In this document: positions 23,911-35,200 of the stretch, one piece after another
Position numbering within the stretch: position 1 is the stretch's first letter
How the letters are laid out: each line of letters opens with the position of its first letter
Assembly: GCF_002260525.1 (NCBI RefSeq)
Contig: NZ_MRYI01000022.1
Coordinates: 1 to 64,000 of the forward strand
Source of the DNA: Hahella sp. CCB-MM4
Lineage (GTDB): Bacteria > Pseudomonadota > Gammaproteobacteria > Pseudomonadales > Oleiphilaceae
DNA length: 64,000 nucleotides
Reading direction: 5' to 3'
Position numbers and translations under genes: made by a program
The notes under the pieces: model-generated
What the model was told of the DNA's origin: nothing
What the model saw: the letters and a program-made list of their open reading frames with translations, nothing else
The model's database searches: none

Positions 23911-24651
23911 CTATTGCGCTCTTGCATGAGAGCTCTGAAAACCATTTATAGACCCTTCGCGTTCCTGCGCGACTTCCGAGAGCCCATTGATAAGTTCTGC
24001 CGCTAAAATGTGCGGTGATTCATCAAGAAAGAAATGGCTTCCGGGAATCGATACGCTATGGAATGTAGAACTGGTACATGATGACCAATTGCCAACGGCG
24101 TCTCTGGTGGTCAATGGATCTGACTCACCTGTCAAAGCCAGAATAGGACTTTCAAGAACAGGGTTCGGATCATGTCGGTACGCGTCCATCAGACGGTAAT
24201 CGGATTGAATAATTGGCGCATACCAGGCCAGAAACTCGGGAGATTCCAAGAGCTCGCCAGGTGTGCCCCCGAGTTTATTCAGATAACTGGCTAACGTCGC
24301 CATATCAAGCTGATGCACTTGATTCCTATAATCGCCACTTTGAGGGGCATTCATTGCACATACTACCAAGGCCATTGGCGCTTGCCCTTGTCTCTGCAAA
24401 TATCTTGCAGCTTCATAAGCCACTAATGCCCCGAAGCTAAACCCCATTAATATGAATGGCTGTTTCGATGAAATGCTATCCCCCGCTTCTTGAGCAAGCT
24501 CCACAAGGGACGATGCAAAGTGTCGCTTGAAACGGCTACCGCGTCCCGGGTATACAAATTGACGCATCGATACTTCAGCGGGGAGCTCTGATGCCAGATT
24601 CCTGAACGTGTTATCGCTGCTGCCCGCATATCCGAATACAATCAAATTCAT
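23911..24651 (-). CDS. Type II (editing) thioesterase
   Basis: 246 aa, alpha/beta-hydrolase of the GrsT kind: N-terminal FGYAGSSDNTFRNLA, nucleophile motif MGFSFGALVAYE (Ser about residue 73), acid in LALTGESDPLT and His in IPGSHFFLD. It removes wrong acyl groups from carrier proteins; as the NRPS proteins here lack a built-in thioesterase, it could also release the chain. Its start overlaps the previous stop by ATGA. Confidence 0.9.
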   Translation of the reverse strand: MNLIVFGYAGSSDNTFRNLASELPAEVSMRQFVYPGRGSRFKRHFASSLVELAQEAGDSISSKQPFILMGFSFGALVAYEAARYLQRQGQAPMALVVCAMNAPQSGDYRNQVHQLDMATLASYLNKLGGTPGELLESPEFLAWYAPIIQSDYRLMDAYRHDPNPVLESPILALTGESDPLTTRDAVGNWSSCTSSTFHSVSIPGSHFFLDESPHILAAELINGLSEVAQEREGSINGFQSSHARAQ

Positions 24652-26255
24652 GCTGGCTGTACCTGTGTTGTCAGACTGGTGGCGAGGCGACGCCGTAACA
24701 CCTTTCTCTGTATTTTTCCAATAGAGGTGCGAGGGATTTCATCCTGACGACAGCAGAAGACTTTATAGCGAAGTTTGCCCAAGCGAGGAGCCAAATACTC
24801 GTTGACCTGGGTCATGAGTGAGGGTGATTGGGCGCCATCTTCAGGTACAAAAAAGACACCAACAATGCCGGAAGCCTGGCATATCGCGGTTAGCCCGGCG
24901 CTTACGCCAGCGAACCCGTCGATATCGCCTTCAATCATATAGCCGGGAACTGAAAGACCTTCAATTGCGTCACCTTCACGATCTGTAAGGTACAACCGGC
25001 CTTCATGAATCAGCGCATTATCTCCAGTGTCAAACCATCCCTCATCAGACTGGTGTGGTTCATGATGCAGATAACCTTTCGTCACAGAGCCCCCCCTGAC
25101 TTGCAGGCGGCCAATCTCTCCCTGTTCAACAATACCTCCATCATCCGAAATGACGCGCATGCCGGCTCCAGGAATAGGACTCCCCAAATCTACAAATCCT
25201 CTATATCTGTGTCGGTTGCCATCGGACCATGTAATACCGGAGCAGGTCTCAGACATGCCAAATGCAGGCCTCAGAGCATTTGGGTTTAAGCCGCATTCAC
25301 TGAACTTGTCGGCACAGACTTCCATCTGATGACCAATACTTTCCCCCGCATTCACTAAAAAGCGTAAATGCCGGAGATTCCAGGTCGGATTTATATCCAG
25401 CTTCGACAATTGGCTGAATACATGATTGGGCACCCAGCCTGCCGTGACTTTGTACTCGGACAATAGTTCGGGAAAGCGTTGAATATCAGCTCTTACCCAA
25501 GAGTTATTAACATGAATCTGTGTCGCTTTGGCACAAATGGGAAGAATACATAGGTAAGCCAATGAACCGACATGATCCATTGGCATCCAGTTGAGAAATA
25601 CATCTGAAGAGTCAAAGCGATTCATCTCGATACTGCCTGCGGCCATCGAGATCAGAGCTTTAACAGTTTGTGGCACTAGCTTGGGTGTACCGGTCGAACC
25701 GGACGTCGGGAAAATTAATGCGATTTCATCGCCGGTTAGTGCCCTTTGCAGTGAAATGTTTTTCGGGGGGATCGTGTGGAATGTTTCTGCATCCACCACT
25801 GTAATCCTCTCCTGGGGATAACGCTCTATTATCCCAGAGAAAGTATTAACATCCGCTCCTGTTGCAATGATTGCTTTAGGTTTGATGGCCGCCAGTGCAT
25901 TTATCATATCCTGAGTGGAGGCAGGCTGTGCCGGCAACGGCTTACTGGCGGTAATTGGTATTGCAGTAGCACCGACCAGAATGCACCCCCACAGAGAAAG
26001 TAGAAATGCCGATGGCTCTTCTACCCTTAGGATGATGCGATCTCCTTTTTCTATACCAATGTCTAGTAGAACCTGGCCAATAGCTGCCGCTCTTCTGTAA
26101 AACTCCTGGTAATTCCAATGGCAACGCTCACCAAGAGCATCAATGAACCCAATGCCGGAATGACTTTTGCCAGCTTCGATTAAGGCCTGTTCAAGTGACT
26201 CCACTTTCCACAGCGGATGATTGGGTATATTCCCTTCTACAATCGCCAGACTCAT
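24648..26255 (-). CDS. Stand-alone acyl-AMP ligase/acyl-activating enzyme
   Basis: 535 aa ANL-superfamily protein: A3 core FPTSGSTGTPKLVP (about residues 188-201), a WMPMDHVGS segment like those of FAAL-like loading enzymes, an A5-like FGMSETC, the A7 motif WFDTGDNA and the C-terminal catalytic Lys in PRTSIGKIQRKVL. No carrier domain is attached. It probably activates a carboxylic acid for loading onto a carrier protein of this operon, in addition to the FAAL domain at 35748. The substrate cannot be read from sequence. Confidence 0.82.
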   Translation of the reverse strand: MSLAIVEGNIPNHPLWKVESLEQALIEAGKSHSGIGFIDALGERCHWNYQEFYRRAAAIGQVLLDIGIEKGDRIILRVEEPSAFLLSLWGCILVGATAIPITASKPLPAQPASTQDMINALAAIKPKAIIATGADVNTFSGIIERYPQERITVVDAETFHTIPPKNISLQRALTGDEIALIFPTSGSTGTPKLVPQTVKALISMAAGSIEMNRFDSSDVFLNWMPMDHVGSLAYLCILPICAKATQIHVNNSWVRADIQRFPELLSEYKVTAGWVPNHVFSQLSKLDINPTWNLRHLRFLVNAGESIGHQMEVCADKFSECGLNPNALRPAFGMSETCSGITWSDGNRHRYRGFVDLGSPIPGAGMRVISDDGGIVEQGEIGRLQVRGGSVTKGYLHHEPHQSDEGWFDTGDNALIHEGRLYLTDREGDAIEGLSVPGYMIEGDIDGFAGVSAGLTAICQASGIVGVFFVPEDGAQSPSLMTQVNEYLAPRLGKLRYKVFCCRQDEIPRTSIGKIQRKVLRRRLATSLTTQVQPA

Positions 26256-26794
26256 CAGCTTAAATCCTCCAAGAGCAACACATGAAACGATAGAGGAGAT
26301 GTTGCCTTTTTCACTAGCTGATCATAGGCCTCCTGGTCAGGCAAAATCAGGTTGCATGAGCCCGGATCAACCTGCAGTTTATCCTCGGCCAGCCTCCATT
26401 CTCTCTTCCAGGTGAAATCAACTCCCTGGTTTGGTATCAAATCCACATGGCGATAGCGCTCTGATAGCGGTAGTAGCTCTACCTCTTGCGGTGGCTGGTG
26501 GATTGTTTGCCTGGCACCTTTTTCATAAAGACCGTCTCTGTCAAACTGAAAGCCATAGGGGATAAAGTTAAGTCCCGCATTGCTGGCATTAATCAATAGC
26601 CGCGCTGACTGAATTAATGGCGTTTCTGTGAATGAAATACTGCGGCGATCCCCGCATATGTAAGGAGGTAACTCTCCGGGTATTGCGCCATGTTCAATGA
26701 TTGCGTAAAGCTCAGAAACAGGATCACCATGCTGACTGGGCTTCATCCACCAGATCAACTTGTTGCTCAAGTCACTCCTTAACCAATTAAGCAT
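26255..26794 (-). CDS. Unrecognised 179-aa protein inside the NRPS operon
   Basis: The ATG at 26794 overlaps the MFS stop by 8 bases and its own stop shares a base with the next start, so it is firmly part of the operon. Visible features are SISFTETPL (residues about 50-58), PYGFQFDRDGLYEKGARQTI (78-97), YRHVDL and DFTWKREWRLAED (about 127-139). The FTE...GFxFDxxxL...W+xEWR pattern recalls DUF2971-like and other small proteins that may have an ADP-ribosyltransferase-like fold, but I cannot confirm that. There is no signal peptide. A tailoring or immunity role is an inference from location only. Confidence 0.6.
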   Translation of the reverse strand: MLNWLRSDLSNKLIWWMKPSQHGDPVSELYAIIEHGAIPGELPPYICGDRRSISFTETPLIQSARLLINASNAGLNFIPYGFQFDRDGLYEKGARQTIHQPPQEVELLPLSERYRHVDLIPNQGVDFTWKREWRLAEDKLQVDPGSCNLILPDQEAYDQLVKKATSPLSFHVLLLEDLS

Positions 26795-28037
26795 TTTCTG
26801 CTCCCTCTACAGCTATTTCAGGTGTTTGATCCTTACTTCTTGATGCAATCCAACCCGCTAAATTAGTCACAACCAACGTTGAGACGAATATCAGGCAGAA
26901 GATCCATCCAGTGAGCTGAATGCCTACCCAGTCCGACAGCCCTCCCCCCAACAAAATGACAACGACCATGCCAAGCGTTGCTAATGACTGAGCGCTTGAT
27001 GTGATCGCACCCATGGCGGATTCAGGGCATTGAACAATGAGGTTTTTTTGGCAGAAGGTGAAGGCGACTTCAAAGACAAATAGATATAGGGCATAACTGA
27101 GCAAGCTCGCCCAAATGATCGGAATCATTAGTGAGGCTTGCATAAACGCAATGCTGATCAGTGCAATCAGCCAGGGTAATCTTGTCCAGCGACTAGACTC
27201 ACTTTGCATAAGGAATGTGACGAACAGAGCCCCCAGGAAGAAGCTGACGCTAGCCATCGCCTGCAGAATCATGACCCCTTGCTCGCCAAGTTGGAGTAAC
27301 TCTATTGGTAATAAAGTCCGGGCAATATTATGGAAGCCTTGAAGCAAAGCAGTTGTGAGAATGACCCACACAAAGTGCTGACGAAGGTCTGGCGTGGTCT
27401 TGAGCAGCAAGAAAGCTGAGCGAAAAGCTCTTTCTGGTTTTGAGGGGGATGAAGTTTTTGAGTCGTTTGTTCTTTTCCACAATGTGTAGAAAAACAAGCC
27501 GGATATCACAAAAGTTAGTCCATCAATAACGGCTATCCATTGAAGGGAAAGCACCTCTATGAGAACTGCGCCCAATAAAGAACCTACGGCAATACCGACA
27601 AAAGTGCCTGTACCGAATAAAGATGCCGCCCGCCCCAGTAGATCCTCCGGAACCGACGTTTTCAGCGCAACGATTCGTGCAGACTTGCTGACACTTTCAA
27701 TTAATCCACGAACTGCCAACAATCCGAAGACCAGCCATAACTGATCGACCACCAGGCCAATGGTGACAGAAACAACGACTCCCAACCATTCACTGTACGC
27801 TGCGAGTTTGGCAGCGGGAATTCGCTGTAACAAGAAGCTTACAAAAGGGGCAGAAAGAATAATGGCTCCCCATTGAACCGCAAATACCGCAGAGGCAAGG
27901 AAATTGCTCTCGGTTTCCCGCCAGATGTAAACAGAGAGAGAAAGCATTAACAGGAAATTGCCGATAGTACTGACAAATACCGCAGACCAAATGCTTTGTA
28001 GGTTTCTATTACGTATGGTTTCGATTAATAAACTCAC
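26787..28037 (-). CDS. MFS efflux transporter
   Basis: 416 aa with about 12 predicted membrane helices and a central charged loop (KRTNDSKTSSPSKPERAF, about residues 188-205). N-terminal pattern (NLQSIWSAVFVSTIGNFLLMLSLSVYIW) is that of MFS_3-type drug exporters. The start is GTG at 28037, overlapping the previous stop as GTGA. It lies beside a nucleotidyltransferase and just upstream of the acylase-containing end of the operon, so export of the assembled product and self-resistance are likely. Confidence 0.85.
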   Translation of the reverse strand: MSLLIETIRNRNLQSIWSAVFVSTIGNFLLMLSLSVYIWRETESNFLASAVFAVQWGAIILSAPFVSFLLQRIPAAKLAAYSEWLGVVVSVTIGLVVDQLWLVFGLLAVRGLIESVSKSARIVALKTSVPEDLLGRAASLFGTGTFVGIAVGSLLGAVLIEVLSLQWIAVIDGLTFVISGLFFYTLWKRTNDSKTSSPSKPERAFRSAFLLLKTTPDLRQHFVWVILTTALLQGFHNIARTLLPIELLQLGEQGVMILQAMASVSFFLGALFVTFLMQSESSRWTRLPWLIALISIAFMQASLMIPIIWASLLSYALYLFVFEVAFTFCQKNLIVQCPESAMGAITSSAQSLATLGMVVVILLGGGLSDWVGIQLTGWIFCLIFVSTLVVTNLAGWIASRSKDQTPEIAVEGAENA

Positions 28038-28888
28038 TGAGCCAATTCTCCTTTTGGTGTGAGTTGATATTGAGAGGCATCAATGTGGTTTGCACTGAGA
28101 ATGCGCTCCAGGTGCTGGGCAATCCATGGGCAAAAACTGGCCATCAATTTTTTATGTGATTCGACATCCTGATTTGGCGAAACAGCCCATACCATGGCCT
28201 GGTGACACTCATCTGCCTTTTCGGGATATTGTTCAGCGAATACTTTGTGGCACAGGGCAAGATCACGCGTATAGCAGTACTGTTTCTCCATGGTTAGTTC
28301 AAACGCAGCTCGTACGATCGCCTTCATAATCCATTCACACAGGAACGTTTTCTGTCCCTGCCAGTACGGATCAACCAACCTTCGTTCGTATTCTTCCCTT
28401 CTGTTGGGCAACCACATGGCTTCGCCCATTATCTCGCAACCCGGACGGTAAGGAGCTAATTTATCCTCATAGTTCACCCCCCAAATATTCAGGGACTGGG
28501 TTTTGATGAAAAATGGCCATACTCCCAAGTAGTCCCCGAGAACTTCATGCTCATGGCAATAGGTCCATTCCAGATTGGTCACGCCCGGCAGTTCTTCACG
28601 AATTTTAGCAACGACAGTTTCATTCGGGTCAGATTCAGGTATTGAGCAATGGTCATCCAGCACCGCAAAGGCGTCCAGATCTGAGACTCCTGATACAAAT
28701 GTTCCTCTTGCCACCGAGCCTCGTACATACACAGCTTTTAGTGCGTCAGGGTCTGACACCTGTTCTCGGAATGCCTCTAATATCAAATCGCGTAAGCTCT
28801 TTGATACATGATCTGAGGAGGTGTCGTTAACAATATACCCCTCCTCATCTAGTGGGAAAAAACGGCCATGAGATTGAGCATTAGTCAT
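28034..28888 (-). CDS. Nucleotidyltransferase of the aminoglycoside-adenylyltransferase kind
   Basis: 284 aa. The polymerase-beta-type active site is visible as VYVRGSVARGTFVSGVSDLDAF (about residues 51-72): the GS pair, then the two Asp of SDLD that bind metal, with a likely third acid further on. The C-terminal half is helical, as in ANT enzymes. Such enzymes transfer AMP to hydroxyl groups of antibiotics, giving resistance; a few work as tailoring enzymes. Here it overlaps neighbours on both sides in the NRPS operon. Self-protection by adenylylation of the product is inferred. Confidence 0.78.
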   Translation of the reverse strand: MTNAQSHGRFFPLDEEGYIVNDTSSDHVSKSLRDLILEAFREQVSDPDALKAVYVRGSVARGTFVSGVSDLDAFAVLDDHCSIPESDPNETVVAKIREELPGVTNLEWTYCHEHEVLGDYLGVWPFFIKTQSLNIWGVNYEDKLAPYRPGCEIMGEAMWLPNRREEYERRLVDPYWQGQKTFLCEWIMKAIVRAAFELTMEKQYCYTRDLALCHKVFAEQYPEKADECHQAMVWAVSPNQDVESHKKLMASFCPWIAQHLERILSANHIDASQYQLTPKGELAQ

Positions 28889-29297
28889 TGCTTTGGCCTT
28901 CCTTCTCTAGAACATCTAACTTTTCAAATACGGATATGGCCACTTGCACGGCTCCTATTGCTGATGGCCAGCCATTAAACAGTGTTCCCACTTCAATCGT
29001 GCTGACCACCTGTTCACGGCTCCAACCTAGCTTCAGCGCTGCGCCGACAAAAAACTCTATCAGGTCGTCAGACTGACTTACCGAGGCCAAAGACAATGCC
29101 AAAAGCACTTTAACCTTGTCTTCCAAGGGATGATCAGCAGAAAAATGCCTTCCTAATGACTCAATCAGGTGTTGCTTGAATGCCGGTCCATGTATCCGCA
29201 TTCCATGCAGTAAGCCGTGAGGGTTACCCATCGGTAGTTCCAACTGGGAGATAATGTGAAGTCCGTGTTCGAGACGTTCATTGTCTTTACTACTCAT
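28881..29297 (-). CDS. AhpD/carboxymuconolactone-decarboxylase-like protein without redox Cys
   Basis: 138 aa from ATG 29297, chosen for its AAGGAA site 8 nt upstream; the longer frame lies inside the NRPS gene. The helical CMD-like part (VKVLLALSLASVSQSDDLIEFFVGAALKLGWSREQVVSTIEV, then NGWPSAIGAV) lacks the CxxC of AhpD peroxidases, so classical disulfide chemistry is unlikely. It overlaps the NRPS stop by 8 bases. The reaction is unknown; decarboxylation or a small-molecule isomerisation is possible. Confidence 0.6.
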   Translation of the reverse strand: MSSKDNERLEHGLHIISQLELPMGNPHGLLHGMRIHGPAFKQHLIESLGRHFSADHPLEDKVKVLLALSLASVSQSDDLIEFFVGAALKLGWSREQVVSTIEVGTLFNGWPSAIGAVQVAISVFEKLDVLEKEGQSND

Positions 29298-32200
29298 GTA
29301 CCGATTTCCTTGTATTTGACACAGCTCTCTTTCTACGGGCTTCCGATAGGGCCTCCCGTCTTCGATTTCGATGGTTGCTTCGCTGTTGCGGGGCTTGAGT
29401 TTGTTGCTTGGGTTTCGTAGAGGTTTCAATAAACCTGCTTAAGGCCCTGATGTTCGGGTACTCAAATAGGTCTACGACAGCGATCGGAATGGGCAACAAC
29501 TGAGAAAGTCGCTCACTTGCTTGTACCATCATCAATGAATTGGCTCCAAGCTCAAAAAAATTGGTGTCGCAGTCCGGCGGAATGGACAGTCCCAATAGCT
29601 GGCTCCAAAGATTAGACAGAGTTACCTCAAGCTCAGTGCTGGCGACTGTCTTAGTGGTAGGATCAACTTGTAGCGAATCCGGCAATCGTCGTCGATCTAC
29701 TTTTCCACTCGCTGTAAGAGGAAGGACTTCCACAACAGAAAAGACTGCAGGAACCATATAACTTGGCAGCTTAATGGATAGAATTTGCTTCGCTGCGACG
29801 GGATCAAAGCTCCCTGGGCTGGATTCTTCAATCCACGCCACCAAAACGGGGTTGCCTTGATGCTCAACAACGCTGACAGCAGCGTTCTTAATTCCTGATA
29901 GCTGACCTAAATGGGCATCTATCTCACCCAGCTCGATTCGGTTGCCTCGTAACTTTACCTGAAAGTCCATTCTGCCCAAAAAGCTCAGCACCCCGTCACA
30001 ACGCCAGCGGCCAAGATCTCCGGTGCGATAAAACCGAGTTCTGCGTCCATCAGGCATTAATTGCCAGGTAAATGCTTGAGACGATTGCCCCAGGTATCCA
30101 TCTGACAGCCCGGGACCGGCAATACATATTTCTCCAATTGCCCCGGGCGGCAATATCTGCCCATTCTTATCCATGATCAGAATCAGGGTGTTAGGATTGG
30201 GGCGGCCCAAAGGTACGGTGGTTTCAGCTTCATCATTGGTCCCAACAACATGGGTGGCGCTAGTCATAGTCGCTTCTGTCGGACCATACTGATTAACGAT
30301 TTTGACGTCATCGCCGAACAACTCTTTGGCCCCTCTTACGTCTTCCCCTCTTAACCGCTCGCCGTTTAGCATCAGCACGTTAAGATGCACATTGTCGGAC
30401 TCTATGCTGTCAGACTCTACACTGTCAGATCCTTCGACCATTAGTGCACGAAGCATGGTGGGCACCATGGATAAAACATGAGTCACACGATGGGTTCGAA
30501 ATGCGTTAAGAATCCGGGAAGGAGTTTTTGCGGCATCATCATCAATCAGAACGGCACAGGCACCACAACCCAAGGTGGCAAAGAGATCGCGAACAGATGG
30601 ATCAAAGCTGAAAGAGGTTAACTGGATGATTCTATGCGTGGCACCTAATCCGAGCCACTGAATCAAATATGCCAGATCATGTGTTACGCCACCATGCTTT
30701 ATAGGCACACCTTTGGGAGTTCCGGTAGAGCCTGAGGTAAACATAACATAGCAATTTTGTTCAGGGCTTACGCCGATCGGTAAAGGGTCGGTGGATTGTC
30801 CCTCGGTCAGGGAGTTTACATCCCGCTCCTGAATGCAGAGCTTAGGTTGAACCCGATCCAGAATTAATTGCTGCCTTTCTTCTGGCCACTGGGGATCAAT
30901 TGGAACATATACTCCTCCAGCCTTTAGTACGCCGTAGAGTACAGCGATTCGGGCGGCACTGGCAGGCATTTGGATACATATTCTATCCCCCGGGTTGAGC
31001 CCTTTCTGAACCAATCCACAGGCCACTTGATTAGACCACTTATCAAGTTCGCGGTAGCTCATGTAGCCGGTATCCCACACTAATGCGGGCGCATCTGGCG
31101 TTTTCCTTGCCTGATGGACAAACAGGCCGTGCAACGTCTTATCGGTGTGATATTCCGGCGCATCATGCCCTGATAGAGCACGTATTGTCTGATAGTCGTT
31201 CTTCGATATGAGCGACATCTCTCCGATCAGGCAATCAGGTTTATCCAGCATCTCCTGAATAAGATTTTGCCAGCACTTCGCTATCCACTTAACGGTTTGG
31301 TTACCATATACCGTCTCTTTGAATGATATATAGCCCTGTAAATCCAGGCTGCCGGTCTGAAAGTGAATATTGAAGTCATACTTGGCCTGTTGAGCCATAT
31401 GATCACATGGGACAACCGTCAGTCCATCCAATGCTAATGAACCTAAACTGCACGGGTCTTCTACAATTTGAATCTGAAACAGTGGTGGAATACTGGCGTT
31501 GCGAACAGGGTTTACTGCATCAACAATTTCTTCAAAGGGTAAATCCGCACCAATCTGCGCATTCCGAAATGCATTGCCCCCCCGAATAATGGCCTCTTTC
31601 ACTTGGATGTCGCTGCTAATCCCCATTCTTACAGGTACGGTATTAAGCAAAGGCCCAATCACCCGAGCGCTGTCTGAGTCATCGCGCAAGGCTACGGGAA
31701 CACCAAAGACCAAATCCTCTTCGTGAGAATAACGGTGAAGTAGAATGGCCCAGCTAGAGAGTAGGATTGAAAATGGTGTAAGCCCCAGTTGTTGAGCCAG
31801 GCGTTTAACTGCCCCCCAAGCCTCTGCAGGCAGCATCAATGGCTGATGACCGGCGATTTCCTGTTCTGCAGATGTGGTTGGAAGATTGTCTACGGGAAAG
31901 ACCGACATCTGTGGAGCATCCGACAAGATATGCTGCCAATGCTGACGTAACTTCGGGTAATCGGCTTCTCTTTGTTGCGATATCTGTGCGAACTGAGGCG
32001 CTGGTTCCAGAGAGGATTCGTTGTTCCATGCAGATTTCAATTCGCTGATAAAAATGGGCAGTGACAAACCATCAGCGGCAATGTGGTGCAAGTTCACCAC
32101 TAAATAATGGCAATGTGCATTGGTTTGAATCAAGGAAATACGGATGAACCTGTCTTTCCCTAAATCAATCGGTGTAGTGTAGAGACGTTGCTGTATAGAT

Positions 32201-35200
32201 ATAAAACTGGATTCATCAGCCTGATACTCTTCAAATTGCACCAAAGGCTCATCCTGATCCAATTGGTAGTAGACCCCCGAGTCCATTTCGACCAAACGAC
32301 TGGAAAGAATGGGGTGTCGGGACACGACCCTTGTAAATGACGTTTTGAGCCTTTCTACGTCCAGTTCACCGTCAATTCTCCAGGTCGCACTCATCAGGTA
32401 ATCGCTACTTGCACCGTCTTTGTGCCACAAGAACCAGAGCCGCTTTTGCATGGCAGACAGCTTGTTCAGCGCAAACATATCTGTTTGAGAAACTGAATCA
32501 AGTTCACTCTGCCCTCCCTGCTGAGCAATTAAAGCTGCAAAATCCTTCAATCGTGGGGCGGTAACCACTTGAGTGACGCGTGCTGGAATATTTAAGTCCT
32601 GGCGAATTTGCCTGACCATATCCATCGCCAGCAGAGAATGCCCGCCTAGGGCAAAAAAGTTATCGTCCCTCTGAGTGACCGGATGAGCTAAAAGCTCTTG
32701 CCAGATCTTGGCAATCGCACGTTCTGTTTCCGAGAACTCTTCGCTCAATCCCTTCTCGTTCTTATTATCTAACGACTGTATTAAAGGCAGTTCTACCGGT
32801 AATCTGTTGCGATCAACTTTTCCGCTTCGAGTTAATGGCATCTCTGAAAGAGAGATAAAGCGAGAGGGAACATAATAATGAGGCAAATGTGGCTTGATAG
32901 ATTCGCGCAGCACGTCTTCATTCGTTTCCGAATGCTGACTGTTGTAATAGGCCACTAGAATCTTATTCTGTTGGGCATCCTGTCTGACAACCACCGCACA
33001 GCTATCCACGACGCCCGTATCCATTATAGCTGTTTCAACTTCACCAGCTTCGATACGGTAACCATTCAGTTTAATTTGAGTATCACGCCTGCCAAGATAG
33101 TAGATCAGCCCGTCATGACCTAATACGGCTCTGTCTCCTGTCAGGTAGCGTTTCCCGGTGAATCCAGATCCATCTTCGAGGAACGCCTTGGCCGTTAACT
33201 GGTCGTGACGAAGATAACCCAGTCCAACGCTGTCACCATCTATCATCAGTTCACCAGTCGCCCCTGCTGGCAGAGGCTGCCCATGGTGGTCGACCACCGT
33301 TAATCTGGTTCCAGGAATTGCCTGACCAATGGCCACAGGCTCTGACTGTTTAGATAAATCTGAATTCAAGCGGTGCCAGGCGACAACATCGGAGCACTCT
33401 GTGGGCCCATAGCTATTTATAAACTCACACTGAGTCGGTCTATGTTGCTGCCATTGCCGAAGTGGGTTAACCGAAATAGGCTCTCCACCTAACACAACAT
33501 GTGACAAAAAATCCAACTCCTGATACCCGGAGTTCCTGGCTTCCTTTAGTAGTGCATTAAAAACTGTCGGTGTGCAGTTGACCAAGGTGGCGCGATGACG
33601 CTGAATTGCATCCAAAACCTCTCTGGTGTCGAATTGGGCCATCGCAGGAAAGACCACCCGCCCACCGGAAATCAGTGGTGTAAACAGGTTTTTTTGAGTT
33701 AAATCGAATGACGGATTGCTGATAACCAGGGTGATGGTTTCAGAATCAACACAGCTTTTCTGGTACCAGTCCAACAGCCTCGCCACACCACCGTGAGGAA
33801 CAACGGCTGCCTTAGGTTTTCCTGTAGAACCGGAGGTGAAAATAAGCCATGCGGGATCTAAAGGTGTCAGCTCTTCAGGTGTCCAATTCTGGATACCTTC
33901 GCCGCGATCCGGAATTTCTTTGTCACTGTGCCGAATACCTTCACCGCTATTCTGAATACCTCCATCATTATCCTGAATACCTAGACCACCGTCCCGGCCA
34001 CATTCACCAATGGGATAATTGTCTCTATCGAGGACCATATCCAGGCAGGCTTCTTGTATCATCATGGCTTTACGTGCCTGAGGCATGGTCTCGTCAATCG
34101 GCACGTAGGCAGCCCCTACCGACCAGATGGCCAGCGCGGATGCCAGCCAATCCAGCCCGGGTCCCATTGCTATGCCTACAATAGAACCCCGACTGACACC
34201 ACGCTGTTTAAGCCAGTGATGGACTTGTCCCACGCTTTCCCATAATTGATTATAGGTCCAGTGGGTTTCTCCCTGAACGGCTGCAATAGCCAGGGGTTTG
34301 ATCCTGACCTGTTCCTGGATTCTGCGTAGTGCAAGCTCAGGTCGAGCTGTTAACTCATCGCTCGAATCCTGCTCCGACAGTGCGATTTTTCCCAGGGCGA
34401 GATCCGGTTCTTGTACGACCAGTTGAATCACATGCTTAAAGCTCTGCTTGATGCGCTCGACCTCATCAAAATGGAGTGCATTTTTGTCGTATTCAAACAA
34501 TGCTTTTGGGTTTATACCGGGGATCACCGTCAGCAATAGGTCAAACTTTGACTGACTCGGCATATACCGAATCAGGTCTATCGACACACCTTCCAGGCAT
34601 AAGTGGTCTCCTGGCTCGCCTTCATAACTGAACATGACAGAGCTAACGCAATCGGAGTGCTGGCGAACCAGCTTCTCGTATGAAGCATGGCTGTGTTGTA
34701 TGCCAATCTGCGATTGTTCGGACAAAGCTCGGGAAAGCTCACGAACAGTTGTGGAAGGTGTTAATTTTGCGCGACTGAACAGAGTGTTAGCCAGAAAACC
34801 GACTCGATAGAAATCATCGCTGCGATTACGGTTTGCGTAAGGTGTGAGCAATACAACATCGTCGCGTTGATACAATTTACCCAAGACAATGTTAAAACAA
34901 GCGTTTAGCCAATGTTGCAGACCAATGCCACTCTGCTCAGCCGTGCGGTTTAACTGATGCCACAAGGACGACTCGAATGATAATGTCGTTGATGCTGAGG
35001 GGCGGTTATAGAGATCTGATGGCTGAAATTCTAATGGTTCCGGCTCGTCAGTAAGTAGTTCGGACCACCATTTCTCCGCCTCGGGAGTGCTTACTTCGGG
35101 AATAATAAACGGGACATCCTTTCCGTGTATTTCGCCTCCCCGGTACCGCTGGCTTATGTTCTTCAACATAACACCAAGACTCCAGCCGTCAGCAGCCGTA

